A stretch of 5,433 nucleotides of DNA from Chloroflexota bacterium. GTDB taxonomy: Bacteria; Chloroflexota; Anaerolineae; Anaerolineales; Villigracilaceae. The notes beneath the pieces were generated by a model, which saw only the letters and a program-made list of their open reading frames with translations, was not told where the DNA came from and did not search any database. Location: the NCBI GenBank assembly GCA_021823555.1, contig JAKANW010000263.1, positions 1 to 5,433 on the forward strand, given 5' to 3'. This document shows, one piece after another, positions 5,411 to 5,433 of the stretch. The position numbers and the translations under genes were made by a program. Every line of letters begins with the position of its first letter. Position 1 is the first letter of the stretch.

Positions 5411-5433
5411 ATGCCCATTTTCGGCATTGGCAT
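5411..5433. repeat. Imperfect palindrome at the window edge
   Basis: The words atgcccat (5411-5418) and attggcat (5426-5433) pair at 7 of 8 positions around a 7-base centre. This could be an operator-like dyad for efp or for a gene beyond the window, but it may be cut by the edge and has no further support. Confidence 0.25.

Noticed and set aside
1..5433. CRISPR array, tRNA, rRNA, IS element, riboswitch or toxin-antitoxin pair
   Set aside because: I saw no regularly spaced repeats, no cloverleaf or rRNA-like sequence, no transposase motifs and no known riboswitch core. The window is ordinary housekeeping genes plus one RHS remnant.

Overview
The window looks like a chromosomal piece from a Chloroflexota bacterium, probably Anaerolineae. 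I base this on the style of the proteins: a TatA with the FGPGRIGKIAGELGQ pattern, an EF-P with arginine at the modification-loop tip, a FabH with an Arg/Trp-rich C-terminal tail, a small Cys-rich protein of a type I associate with this phylum, and an RHS remnant. This is recognition from memory, not a search, so the phylum call is moderate and nothing finer is supported.

Layout from left to right. Positions 1-249 (+) hold the 3' end of an RHS-repeat protein whose core domain stops early, so it looks like a decayed or truncated copy. A perfect 20-bp inverted repeat (311-356) separates it from everything else and probably ends transcription from both sides. All remaining genes are on the minus strand. 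In transcription order they are efp (5303-4746), a Cys-rich small protein (4710-4381), a HAD phosphatase/DinB-like fusion (4276-3083), fabF (2981-1740), fabH (1731-628) and tatA (570-364). Coding density is high and no gap between genes exceeds about 115 bases.

The genes appear to form at least three transcription blocks. efp has a perfect TATAAT in front and is followed after 35 bases by the Cys-rich gene. A hairpin with a T-rich tail (4329-4359) closes that block. The HAD-DinB gene stands alone. fabF and fabH are tightly coupled: the fabF stop codon lies inside the fabH ribosome-binding site, and tatA follows 57 bases later. fabF has a candidate extended -10 element, then a terminator-like hairpin and T-tract that ends directly at its Shine-Dalgarno. 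This arrangement suggests attenuation or translational control of fatty-acid condensing enzymes.

Functionally, FabH (KAS III) starts and FabF (KAS II) elongates fatty-acid chains; all expected catalytic residues are present in both. TatA is the pore subunit of twin-arginine export. EF-P relieves ribosome stalling at polyproline. I see no defence system, CRISPR array, phage, integron, tRNA or rRNA, and no clear evidence of an undescribed multi-gene system. The points most worth a second look are the fabF leader, the HAD-DinB fusion, the eight-cysteine protein and the Arg-type EF-P.
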